NCBI GenBank assembly: GCA_937941745.1
Contig: CALDGV010000355.1
Span: forward strand, 1 to 6,752
Source: an uncultured Prosthecobacter sp.
GTDB taxonomy: Bacteria > Verrucomicrobiota > Verrucomicrobiia > Verrucomicrobiales > Verrucomicrobiaceae
DNA: 6,752 nucleotides
Direction: 5' to 3'
Shown here: positions 1 to 5,913 of the stretch, in pieces
How positions within the stretch are numbered: the first letter of the stretch is position 1
How the letters are laid out: each line of letters starts with the position of its first letter
Position numbers and translations under genes: made by a program
Notes under the pieces: model-generated
The model's database searches: none
What the model was told of the DNA's origin: nothing
Seen by the model: the letters and a program-made list of their open reading frames with translations, nothing else

Positions 1-1
1 T

Positions 2-385
2 GCGCATGGCGGGCATTTCAGCGAGCTGGAGATCGAAACCGAGGACACCGTGAGCATCCTCTGGGCGGCAGAACGCTGCCCCAAGGTGGGCGTGGAGATC
101 AACTACCTCGACCGTGCCCCCCGCCGCACCATCCTGGTTCACACACGAAGCCACACCTGGGAGGTGGACATGCTCGGCTGCCGCCTGCTTTGTGATGGTC
201 AGGTGCATCAAAGCTGGACCATCGAGCGCAACACAACCTACCTCGCCCAGGACGGGGCGTGGCTTCGCGGTGAGCGTGACGTGCTTTGCTCCTTCTCCGA
301 AGGCCTTGCGGTTCTTCATCAGATCCAGGCCATTGAACAATCCATCACCCGCGAAGCCTGGGTTCATCATTCCCATTCCTCATGA
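2..385 (+). CDS. Gfo/Idh/MocA-family oxidoreductase, C-terminal part (5' truncated)
   Basis: The reading frame is open from the first complete codon at base 2, so this is the last 127 residues of a protein that begins outside the window. An internal GTG at base 50 is not the likely start, because family-like sequence continues upstream of it. The fragment shows the C-terminal half of a Gfo/Idh/MocA dehydrogenase: an E-L-E-I-E-T-E-D strand, a V-x-I-N-Y-L-D-R-x-P-R-R segment, a T-W-E-V-D strand, an E-R-N-x-x-Y-L turn and a closing E-G-L-x-V-L helix. The NAD(P)-binding Rossmann half is missing, so cofactor and catalytic residues cannot be read. Its TGA overlaps the next start (ATGA, 382-385), so it is probably co-translated with the cytidylyltransferase gene. 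Oxidoreductases of this family often sit beside ptmB/ptmA-type genes in nonulosonate loci, but its substrate is unknown. The family call is fairly secure; any function is inference. Confidence 0.75.
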   Translation, partial: AHGGHFSELEIETEDTVSILWAAERCPKVGVEINYLDRAPRRTILVHTRSHTWEVDMLGCRLLCDGQVHQSWTIERNTTYLAQDGAWLRGERDVLCSFSEGLAVLHQIQAIEQSITREAWVHHSHSS

Positions 386-1095
386 AGAAGATCATCTGCA
401 CTGTGTGCGTCCGCGGCGGCTCCAAAGGCGTGCCTGGCAAGAACATCCGCCCCATGCTTGGAGTGCCCCTGCTGCAACACACCCTCCGTCAGGCGGTGGA
501 AAGCGGCATCTTTGCCGGCATCGGCGTCAGCAGTGACTCCCAGGAAATCCTCGACTGTGCCACCCAGATTCCAGGCGTGATCCCGCTGCAACGGCCTGCA
601 GAGCTGGCCACCGACACTGCGGGCAAGGTGCCAGCCATCCGTCATGCCATGCTGGAGGCGGAAAAAGCCCTCGGCATCACCTGTGACATCGAGGTGGACC
701 TGGATGTCACCTCCCCCCTGCGCGATCCTGAGGACATCCGCAACGCCGTCGCACTTCTGGAGGAAACCCAGGCTCCCAATGTGCTCACCGCCATGCACTC
801 CCGGCGTTCCCCTTATTTCAATCTGCTGGAGCGCGGCCCGGATGGAGAAATCGGCACGGCAAAACGCCTCCCGGGAGGCGTCATCCGCCGGCAGGATGCT
901 CCACAGTGCTACGACATGAACGCCTCCATCTACGTCTGGCGGCGTGAGGTGCTCATGGAGGACACCGGCCTCTACCACCCTGGAACAGCCCTCTACGTGA
1001 TGCCCGAAGAACGCTCCTGGGATATCGACAGTGAGATGGACTGGGCCGTGGTGGAACTGCTGATGAAACGCAAAAAGGACAAAGCCAAAGCATGA
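382..1095 (+). CDS. ptmB: CMP-nonulosonate (acylneuraminate) cytidylyltransferase, PtmB/LegF/NeuA type
   Basis: Activates a nonulosonic acid with CTP to give the CMP-sugar and pyrophosphate, the last cytosolic step before transfer. The 237-residue protein has the usual length for a single-domain enzyme. Visible motifs are the nucleotide-binding loop RGGSKGVPGKNI (residues 11-22), DLDVTSPLR (106-114), an RRQDxPxxYxxNxSIY-like segment (169-184) and the metal-binding DIDSEMDW near the C-terminus (214-221). Classical CMP-Neu5Ac synthetases read L-Q-P-T-S-P-L-R at the second motif; here Gln-Pro is replaced by Asp-Val (108-109), which suits a non-Neu5Ac substrate such as legionaminic acid. The start is the ATG that overlaps the previous stop by 4 bases; the family N-terminus (MKKIICTVCVRGGSKG) begins right there. 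No good ribosome site precedes it, consistent with translational coupling. The gene in turn overlaps the SDR gene (ATGA at 1092). The family is clear; the exact sugar is inferred from the neighbours. Confidence 0.9.
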   Translation: MKKIICTVCVRGGSKGVPGKNIRPMLGVPLLQHTLRQAVESGIFAGIGVSSDSQEILDCATQIPGVIPLQRPAELATDTAGKVPAIRHAMLEAEKALGITCDIEVDLDVTSPLRDPEDIRNAVALLEETQAPNVLTAMHSRRSPYFNLLERGPDGEIGTAKRLPGGVIRRQDAPQCYDMNASIYVWRREVLMEDTGLYHPGTALYVMPEERSWDIDSEMDWAVVELLMKRKKDKAKA

Positions 1096-1892
1096 AGACT
1101 CTCGCCGAACTTTCCAACCTCCAGGGCCGTGTCGCCCTGATCACCGGAGGTGCCGGGCACCTGGGCATGGCCATGGCCGAGGCTCTGGCGGAAAACGGAG
1201 CCACAGTCTGCCTTCTGGACCTGAACGAAGAACGCTGCCAGGCCCGCGTGACCGAACTCGAAAGCCGTGGAGGCAGTGCTTTCTATGCGGCAGCCGACCT
1301 GACCGATGCCGCCGCCACCAGGTCGGCCGTGCGCGAAGCCGCCGCCAGGCATGGTCGTCTTGACATCATCATCCACGCTGCCTCCCTGGTCGGAACGGAC
1401 CGAGTGCAGGGCTGGGCTGTCCCATTCGAATCCCAGAGCTTGGAAGCCTGGCAGATGGCCATGCGCGTGGGCCTGGACCCAGCCTTCACCATTCTCCAAG
1501 AGGCCCGTCCGCACTTGGAAGCCTCGGGACACGGCTCCGTCATTTTTGTGTCTTCGATCTACGGCCTCGTCGCTCCTGACAACTCACTCTACGAGGGCAC
1601 CCAGATGCAGACACCTTCAGCCTACAGTGCGGTCAAAGGCGCCCTGAACCAGCTGACGCGGCACTTCGCCGCCCTGCTGGCTCCCAAGATCCGGGTGAAT
1701 GCCCTCACCCCAGGCGGCATCTGGCGCGGCCAGAGCGAAACCTTCATCGAGCGCTACAACAAGCGCACTCCAATGGGCCGCATGGGACGTGAAGAGGACT
1801 TCAAGGGAGCGGCGGCGTTCCTGGCCAGCGATCTCTCTGCCTATGTCACCGGCCACAACCTGGTGGTCGATGGCGGGTGGACGGCGTGGTGA
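1092..1892 (+). CDS. ptmA: Short-chain dehydrogenase/reductase, PtmA-like
   Basis: A 266-residue classical SDR. The Rossmann glycine motif is TGGAGHLG (18-25), and the second strand ends in Asp43, which favours NAD(H) over NADP(H). The usual NNAG segment is HAAS (95-98). Catalytic residues are the Ser in SSIYG (154-158), Tyr178 and Lys182 in YSAVK. The catalytic Ser and Tyr are about 23 residues apart instead of the usual ~13, because of an insertion containing LYEGTQMQTPSAY; a YEGT-x-M-x-x-P insertion is what I recall of PtmA-type SDRs of the Campylobacter flagellin glycosylation locus. NALTPGGI (203-210) and a terminal VVDGGW are also typical SDR features. The start ATG overlaps the previous stop by 4 bases; AAGGA at 1075-1079 lies rather far upstream (12 bases). 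PtmA is genetically tied to the legionaminic pathway, but its reaction is not settled as far as I know. SDR call very secure; PtmA orthology likely from adjacency and the insertion. Confidence 0.85.
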   Translation: MKTLAELSNLQGRVALITGGAGHLGMAMAEALAENGATVCLLDLNEERCQARVTELESRGGSAFYAAADLTDAAATRSAVREAAARHGRLDIIIHAASLVGTDRVQGWAVPFESQSLEAWQMAMRVGLDPAFTILQEARPHLEASGHGSVIFVSSIYGLVAPDNSLYEGTQMQTPSAYSAVKGALNQLTRHFAALLAPKIRVNALTPGGIWRGQSETFIERYNKRTPMGRMGREEDFKGAAAFLASDLSAYVTGHNLVVDGGWTAW

Positions 1893-1925
1893 CCCACGGA
1901 GGCCATGTTGCGGCAGCTTGTGTCC

Positions 1926-1940
1926 GGGCATTCCATGCCC
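1926..1940 (+). repeat. Perfect inverted repeat (small hairpin) just upstream of neuB
   Basis: GGGCAT (1926-1931), TCC loop (1932-1934), ATGCCC (1935-1940): a perfect 6-bp stem with a 3-base loop, in the 64-base gap between the SDR stop (1892) and the neuB ATG (1957). No T-run follows, so it does not look like a rho-independent terminator. In the mRNA it would end 16 bases before the neuB start, where it could affect ribosome loading or protect a processed 5' end. A stem this short can occur by chance. The rest of the gap shows no convincing ribosome site or sigma70-like promoter. Confidence 0.35.
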
Positions 1941-1956
1941 TAGCGTCGGCCTCGAA

Positions 1957-2997
1957 ATGCCCGACTCCAAGCCCCTGATCACCTCCGAAAGCCCCTGCTT
2001 CATCATCGCCGAAGCCGGCGTGAACCACAACGGCAGCCTCGATCTCGCCAAAAAGCTCGTCCTGGCCGCCAAAGAAGCCGGAGCGGATGCGGTGAAGTTC
2101 CAGACCTTTCAGGCCAAGCACCTCGTCACCGCCGACGCACCTCAGGCAGAATATCAGGCCAAGAACTCGGGCAAGACCGAGAGCCAGTTCGACATGCTCA
2201 AGCGCCTTGAACTGCCATTGGAAGCCTTTGCGGAGCTGAACCGCTACTGCCAGGAGCAGGGCATCATGTTCATGTCCACGGCCTTTGATGAAGAGAGCGC
2301 CGATTACCTCCATGCGCTGGGCATGCCAGTCTTCAAAATTCCCTCAGGCGAACTGACCAACCATCCTCTGCTGCGCCACATCGCGCGCTACGGCAGGCCG
2401 ATGATCGTCTCCACCGGCATGGGCACCTTGGATGAAGTCGCGGAGGCCGTGAGCACCATCCGTGCGGCAGGCAATCACGACATCACCGTGCTGCACTGCG
2501 TGACGAACTACCCCACACCGCCCCAGGATGTGAATCTGCGCGCCATGGCCGCCATGCAGGCTGCGCTGGGCGTGCCCATCGGCTTTTCAGACCATACCAT
2601 GGGCATTGAAGCCTCGGTGATCGCCGTGGCCGCAGGGGCCAAGGTAATTGAGAAGCATTTCACCCTAGACTGCAACATGCCCGGACCCGATCACAAGGCT
2701 TCGCTGGAGCCTGCCGACCTCGCAGAGATGGTGTGTAGCATCCGCCGGGTGGAAGTGCTGCTCGGCAGCGGCCTCAAGCAGCCGAGCGAAGCCGAGCTGG
2801 CGGTTGCAAAGATCGTTCGCCGCAGCGTGGTGGCGCAGTGTGCCATTCCAGCGGGCACCGTGATCACTGAATCCATGATCGTCCTGCGCCGTCCCGGCAC
2901 AGGCATCCCGCCCGCGCGCTTTCATGAAGTGCCAGGCAAGACGGCCCGCGAGGACATCGCCGAAGGCAGCATCATCCGATGGGAGGAACTGGCATGA
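1957..2997 (+). CDS. neuB: Nonulosonate synthase, NeuB/LegI type (PEP-dependent condensation)
   Basis: Condenses phosphoenolpyruvate with a 6-carbon 2-acetamido sugar (ManNAc in sialate synthesis, 2,4-diacetamido-2,4,6-trideoxymannose in legionaminate synthesis) to make the 9-carbon acid. The 346-residue protein has full family length. The TIM-barrel part shows IIAEAGVNHNG (16-26), AVKFQTF (45-51), KIPSGE (127-132), GFSDHT (209-214), IEKHFTLD (231-238) and GPDHKAS (243-249). His213 and His234 are the expected metal ligands. The C-terminal antifreeze-like SAF domain runs from about residue 287 (RRSVVAQCAIPAG) to the end. The frame stays open far upstream into the SDR gene, but the family N-terminus fits the ATG at 1957, and upstream codons give unrelated sequence. 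No clear Shine-Dalgarno sequence precedes it; a small inverted repeat does. It overlaps the neuC-like gene by 4 bases. LegI rather than true sialate synthase is inferred from the ptmE and legB neighbours; NeuB-family membership is certain. Confidence 0.93.
   Translation: MPDSKPLITSESPCFIIAEAGVNHNGSLDLAKKLVLAAKEAGADAVKFQTFQAKHLVTADAPQAEYQAKNSGKTESQFDMLKRLELPLEAFAELNRYCQEQGIMFMSTAFDEESADYLHALGMPVFKIPSGELTNHPLLRHIARYGRPMIVSTGMGTLDEVAEAVSTIRAAGNHDITVLHCVTNYPTPPQDVNLRAMAAMQAALGVPIGFSDHTMGIEASVIAVAAGAKVIEKHFTLDCNMPGPDHKASLEPADLAEMVCSIRRVEVLLGSGLKQPSEAELAVAKIVRRSVVAQCAIPAGTVITESMIVLRRPGTGIPPARFHEVPGKTAREDIAEGSIIRWEELA
2981..2987 (+). promoter_or_regulatory. Strong ribosome binding site for the neuC-like gene
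   Basis: GGGAGGA lies inside the last codons of neuB, 6 bases before the ATG at 2994. It decides that start over an in-frame ATG at 2979, which lies before the site and would add five residues ahead of the family N-terminus (MKSVAVVTVGRSDY). It also shows that this genome uses Shine-Dalgarno sites, which bears on the legB start. Confidence 0.75.
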
Positions 2998-4157
2998 AGT
3001 CTGTGGCGGTCGTCACCGTCGGGCGATCCGATTACAGCATTTACCGGCCCCTGCTTCAGCGCATCGCAGGTCACTCAGAGCTGAAGCTGAACGTTCTCGT
3101 CTCTGGCATGCACCTGGAGGAGCGCTTCGGCCTGACCGTGAACCTCATTGAGCAGAATGGCTTTCCAGTCGCAGCCCGCGTGCCGGTGCTTCAGGCAGAA
3201 GACACGCCTGAAGCCGTGGCAACGGCCATCGGCAGGGGCGTTTCAGGCTTCGCGCAGACCTTTGCCTCGTCCCGCCCCGACTTGCTGGTGGTTCTTGGGG
3301 ATCGGTTTGAGATGTTCGCTGCAGCATTGGCCGCCGTGCCCTTCAACATCCCGATCCTGCACCTTCATGGCGGAGAGCTGACCGAAGGAGCGATGGACGA
3401 CCGGTTTCGCCATGGCCTTACGAAGATGAGCCATCTACATGGTGTTGCGACCGAGGTTTATCGCCGCCGTGTCATCCAGCTGGGTGAAGAACCCTGGCGC
3501 GTGCTCTGCTGTGGAGCGCTTTCACTGGACAACATGCTGGCCATCCGACGGCTCCCAAGGGGAGAACTGGAAAGACGCTTTGACCTCGACCTCTCCTCAC
3601 CGCCGCTGCTGGTGACTCTGCATCCGACCACAAGCGAATTTGAGCAGGCCGGCCCTCAGACAGAGGCATTGATCGCAGCACTCCAGCAGGTTGGCCTGCC
3701 CGTCATTTTCACCATGCCGAATGCCGACATGGCCGGCAGTGTCATCCGGGAGCACATTCTGCGCTTCTGCGCCTCCCATCCTAAGGCTCGGTGGGTCGAA
3801 AACTTCGGCCCTGAAGGCTACTTTTCGATCCTGGGCGAAGTCAGCGCCATGGTCGGCAACTCTTCCAGCGGCCTTCTGGAAGCCCCCTCCTTTGCCCTGC
3901 CCGTCGTGAACATCGGCAGCCGACAGAAAGGGCGCCTGCGCGCTGGAAACGTGATTGATGTGCCGGAATTCGAAGCTTGGCAGATTGCCCAGGCCATCCG
4001 CCAGGCCCTGACACCTGAATTCCGCACGATCGCCGCCGGTCATGAGCATTTTTTTGGCGACGGCCATGCTTCCGAACGCCTGCTCGACCTCATTGTCCAG
4101 ACCCCGCTGGACAACCGCCTGCTTGGCAAAACCTTCCACGACCTTCCTCAAGCATGA
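2994..4157 (+). CDS. neuC: NDP-sugar hydrolysing 2-epimerase, NeuC/LegG type
   Basis: Inverts C2 of a nucleotide-linked acetamido sugar and releases the nucleotide, producing the free manno-configured sugar that NeuB consumes. The 387-residue protein has normal length and the GT-B-like two-domain fold signature: VGRSDYSIYRPL at the N-terminus (9-20), LGDRFE (101-106), HLHGGE (123-128), VTLHPTT (207-213), GNSSSG (288-293) and NIGSRQKGR (306-314). The last two form the UDP/GDP-binding part of the second domain; the glycine-rich RSDY loop and DR-x-E belong to the first. The start has a strong ribosome site and a 4-base overlap with neuB. In the sialate pathway the substrate is UDP-GlcNAc; in the Campylobacter legionaminate pathway LegG acts on a GDP-linked 2,4-diacetamido sugar. 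The PtmE-like gene downstream makes the second more likely. No truncation and all expected motifs are present. Family certain, substrate inferred. Confidence 0.92.
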   Translation: MKSVAVVTVGRSDYSIYRPLLQRIAGHSELKLNVLVSGMHLEERFGLTVNLIEQNGFPVAARVPVLQAEDTPEAVATAIGRGVSGFAQTFASSRPDLLVVLGDRFEMFAAALAAVPFNIPILHLHGGELTEGAMDDRFRHGLTKMSHLHGVATEVYRRRVIQLGEEPWRVLCCGALSLDNMLAIRRLPRGELERRFDLDLSSPPLLVTLHPTTSEFEQAGPQTEALIAALQQVGLPVIFTMPNADMAGSVIREHILRFCASHPKARWVENFGPEGYFSILGEVSAMVGNSSSGLLEAPSFALPVVNIGSRQKGRLRAGNVIDVPEFEAWQIAQAIRQALTPEFRTIAAGHEHFFGDGHASERLLDLIVQTPLDNRLLGKTFHDLPQA

Positions 4158-4771
4158 AATCCGTCCTCATTGGTGCCGGCGGCCATGGCCGCGTGCTCAT
4201 GGAAGCCTACCTTCCCGCCCGTTTCGATGCCATCCTGGATTCAGTGATCCAGCTTCCGGAAATCGAAGGCGTGCCAGTGATCGGCAGTGATGACCTCCTC
4301 CCCGGGCTGGCCGCTCAGGGATTCACCCATTTCGTGATCGGTGTTGGCTCTGCCAAGAGCTGCGCACGCCGGGCTGAGCTCTTCCAGACTGCCCTCCATG
4401 CCGGCTTGCAGCCACTGACCATCATTCATCCGACTGCCTGGATTTCCCCGAGCGCCGAAATCGCACCCGGCTGCCAGATCCTGCCCAGGGCCGTCATCCA
4501 CACCAGAGCCCGCGTGGCGGAAAACGTTCTCGTGAACACAGCCAGCATTGTCGAGCATGACTGCACGGTCGGCGCCCACTGCCACCTCGCCACGGGCACA
4601 GTTCTCTGCGGTGGTGTCAGCATTGCGGAAACCAGTCACATCGGCGCCGGGTCGGTGATTCGTCAGGGGATCCGCATTGGCGCAGGGGCGCTGGTCGCTG
4701 CTGGAGCTGTGGTGGTGAAGGACGTAGCAGATGGGCAAACCGTCGCTGGAGTTCCAGCCAGACCGTTTTGA
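4154..4771 (+). CDS. neuD: Sugar N-acetyltransferase, NeuD/PglD/LegH type
   Basis: A 205-residue acetyl-CoA-dependent transferase of the NeuD/PglD family. The N-terminal Rossmann-like domain opens with VLIGAGGHGRV (4-14) and binds the nucleotide-sugar; VIGVGSA (61-67) closes it. From about residue 91 it becomes a left-handed beta helix of imperfect hexapeptide repeats (IHPTAWISPSAEIAPG onwards). The catalytic base is expected to be His135 in VEHDCTVG (133-140), and the chain ends in the typical AGVPARPF. In legionaminate synthesis (LegH) such enzymes acetylate the 4-amino group left by the aminotransferase LegC; in sialate loci NeuD proteins O-acetylate the product instead. With PtmE- and LegB-like neighbours, 4-N-acetylation is favoured but not proven. 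The start is set by the 4-base overlap with the preceding stop; no good ribosome site is visible. It is the last gene of the middle block; a 95-base gap follows. Confidence 0.88.
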   Translation: MKSVLIGAGGHGRVLMEAYLPARFDAILDSVIQLPEIEGVPVIGSDDLLPGLAAQGFTHFVIGVGSAKSCARRAELFQTALHAGLQPLTIIHPTAWISPSAEIAPGCQILPRAVIHTRARVAENVLVNTASIVEHDCTVGAHCHLATGTVLCGGVSIAETSHIGAGSVIRQGIRIGAGALVAAGAVVVKDVADGQTVAGVPARPF

Positions 4772-4811
4772 AGCACCGAGGCACAGACCAGCCTGCGGAC
4801 CAAGTTCAGGG

Positions 4812-4847
4812 TTGACCTAGGGCCTTGGCCGGAAAAAGACATCTTTT
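4812..4847 (+). promoter_or_regulatory. Candidate control region upstream of the ptmE-like gene: -35-like box plus dyad
   Basis: The largest gap in the window (4772-4866) holds a TTGACC box (4812-4817), a GGCC-TT-GGCC palindrome (4821-4830) and a perfect dyad AAAAGA-CA-TCTTTT (4834-4847). The dyad sits where a -10 box would be, but no good TATAAT-like hexamer is seen at 16-18 bases spacing. It may be an internal promoter with an operator, or nothing. There is no convincing Shine-Dalgarno site before the ATG at 4867 and no terminator with a T-run after the neuD stop. Confidence 0.25.
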
Positions 4848-4866
4848 GCGCTCCACCAGCCATCTC

Positions 4867-5913
4867 ATGATTCATCAGCCCGTGTCCAAACTATGCCTGC
4901 CACCCTCCGGCTCGATTCGGGATGCCCTGGCGGTCATTGAACGTGGCAGCGAAGGCATCTGCCTGATGGTGGATGAAAATCAGCGCCTTCTCGGCACGGT
5001 GACCGATGGTGACATCCGCCGGGCACTGCTCAAAGGAGCCAGCCTGGAGGACTGCGTGGAACCCTTTGCACGCCGCCAGTTCACCAGTGTGCCAGTTCAT
5101 GCTTCGCGGGCGGAGGTCATCGACCTCATGCAGGCCCGTCAGCTCCATCAAATCCCCATCCTGGATGAAGAAGGACGGCTCAAAGGCCTGCACCTGCTGC
5201 ATGAAATCCTGGGCTCCCAGCCGAGGCCGAACTGGGCGGTCATCATGGCCGGAGGCAAGGGCACTCGCCTCGGCGAGCTGACCAAGTCCACCCCGAAGCC
5301 CATGCTCAAGGTCGCGGGCAGGCCGATCCTGGAGCGGCTGGTGCTGCACCTCGTAGGCTGCGGCATCCGGCGCATTTTCATCTCCACCAACTACCTCGCC
5401 AGCATCATTGAAGACCATTTTGGTGATGGCTCGCGCTTTGGCTGCCGCATCGACTACCTGCGCGAAGACACCGAAGAGCCTCTGGGCACCGGCGGATCAC
5501 TGTCTCTGCTCCCAGAAAAGCCTGAATACCCCGTATTTGTCTGCAACGGTGACCTCGTAACGCAGGTGGATGTGGCCAGCCTCTTTGATTTTCACCAGGA
5601 AGGCTCGTATCTGGCCACCATCGGCGTGAGGAACTATGCCCACGAAATTCCTTTCGGCTGCCTCGAAGTGCAGGACGGCCAGGTGAACAGCATCGTGGAG
5701 AAGCCCACGGTCACCCAGCTCATCAACGCAGGCATCTACATCCTCTCTCCGGAGATCATCCAGCGTGTGCCGCGCAAGTTTTTCCCCATCACCGAACTCT
5801 TCGACGAAGCTGTGCGCCGCCAGGACCGGATTGGTGCCTTTGAGATCATTGATGAATGGATCGACGTGGGGCAGCGTGAACAGCTCAAGCAGGCGCGCGG
5901 AGGCGCGCAGTGA
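4867..5913 (+). CDS. ptmE: CBS-domain sugar-phosphate nucleotidyltransferase, PtmE-like (probable GlcN-1-P guanylyltransferase)
   Basis: A 348-residue two-part protein. Residues about 1-118 are a CBS pair (GTVTDGDIRRALL at 43-55 in the first; QIPILDEEGRLKGL at 95-108 in the second), usually an adenine-nucleotide sensor. Residues about 122-345 are a nucleotidyltransferase with MAGGKGTRLGELTK (127-140), PKPML (143-147), EEPLGTGGSL (203-212), the metal-site CNGDL (226-230), VEKP (277-280), NAGIYIL (287-293) and EWIDVG (330-335). The same CBS-plus-transferase architecture occurs in Campylobacter PtmE, which makes GDP-GlcN from GTP and GlcN-1-phosphate and so commits carbon to legionaminate. Mannose-1-phosphate or glucose-1-phosphate as substrate cannot be excluded. 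The frame is open to a TTG at 4825, but ATG 4867 gives the family N-terminus (short lead into CBS1), so I chose it. The stop overlaps the probable GTG start of legB. Architecture is certain; GDP-GlcN is inferred. Confidence 0.88.
   Translation: MIHQPVSKLCLPPSGSIRDALAVIERGSEGICLMVDENQRLLGTVTDGDIRRALLKGASLEDCVEPFARRQFTSVPVHASRAEVIDLMQARQLHQIPILDEEGRLKGLHLLHEILGSQPRPNWAVIMAGGKGTRLGELTKSTPKPMLKVAGRPILERLVLHLVGCGIRRIFISTNYLASIIEDHFGDGSRFGCRIDYLREDTEEPLGTGGSLSLLPEKPEYPVFVCNGDLVTQVDVASLFDFHQEGSYLATIGVRNYAHEIPFGCLEVQDGQVNSIVEKPTVTQLINAGIYILSPEIIQRVPRKFFPITELFDEAVRRQDRIGAFEIIDEWIDVGQREQLKQARGGAQ
5899..5903 (+). promoter_or_regulatory. Ribosome binding site pointing to a GTG start for legB
   Basis: GGAGG lies in the last codons of the ptmE-like gene, 6 bases before GTG 5910, whose codon overlaps the ptmE TGA as GTGA. 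The ATG at 5934 has only CAACCTTTTTTCT ahead of it and no Shine-Dalgarno sequence. The same spacing and a 4-base overlap are used by the neuC-like gene, which supports the GTG. Confidence 0.6.

Noticed and set aside
367..978. Long open frame on the minus strand opposite the cytidylyltransferase
   Set aside because: It mirrors a GC-rich coding gene with strong family motifs on the + strand; its own translation shows no recognisable domain. Similar minus-strand frames opposite the other genes were rejected for the same reason.
1926..1940. Rho-independent terminator after the SDR gene
   Set aside because: The stem is only 6 bp and is followed by TAGCGTCGG rather than a T-run.
1699..1956. Upstream extension of the neuB frame to an ATG at 1699, giving a 432-residue protein
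   Set aside because: This part overlaps the end of the SDR gene in another frame, encodes low-complexity unrelated sequence, and the NeuB family begins at ATG 1957.
2979..2993. ATG 2979 as start of the neuC-like gene
   Set aside because: It precedes the strong GGGAGGA site that serves ATG 2994, and the 2994 start gives the family N-terminus and an ATGA overlap.
4834..4847. Rho-independent terminator after the neuD-like gene
   Set aside because: The T-rich arm is part of an AT-only stem with a 2-base loop and no GC-rich stem before it.
4825..4866. TTG start adding 14 residues to the ptmE-like protein
   Set aside because: No ribosome site precedes the TTG, the added residues do not look like family sequence, and ATG 4867 gives the usual CBS N-terminus.
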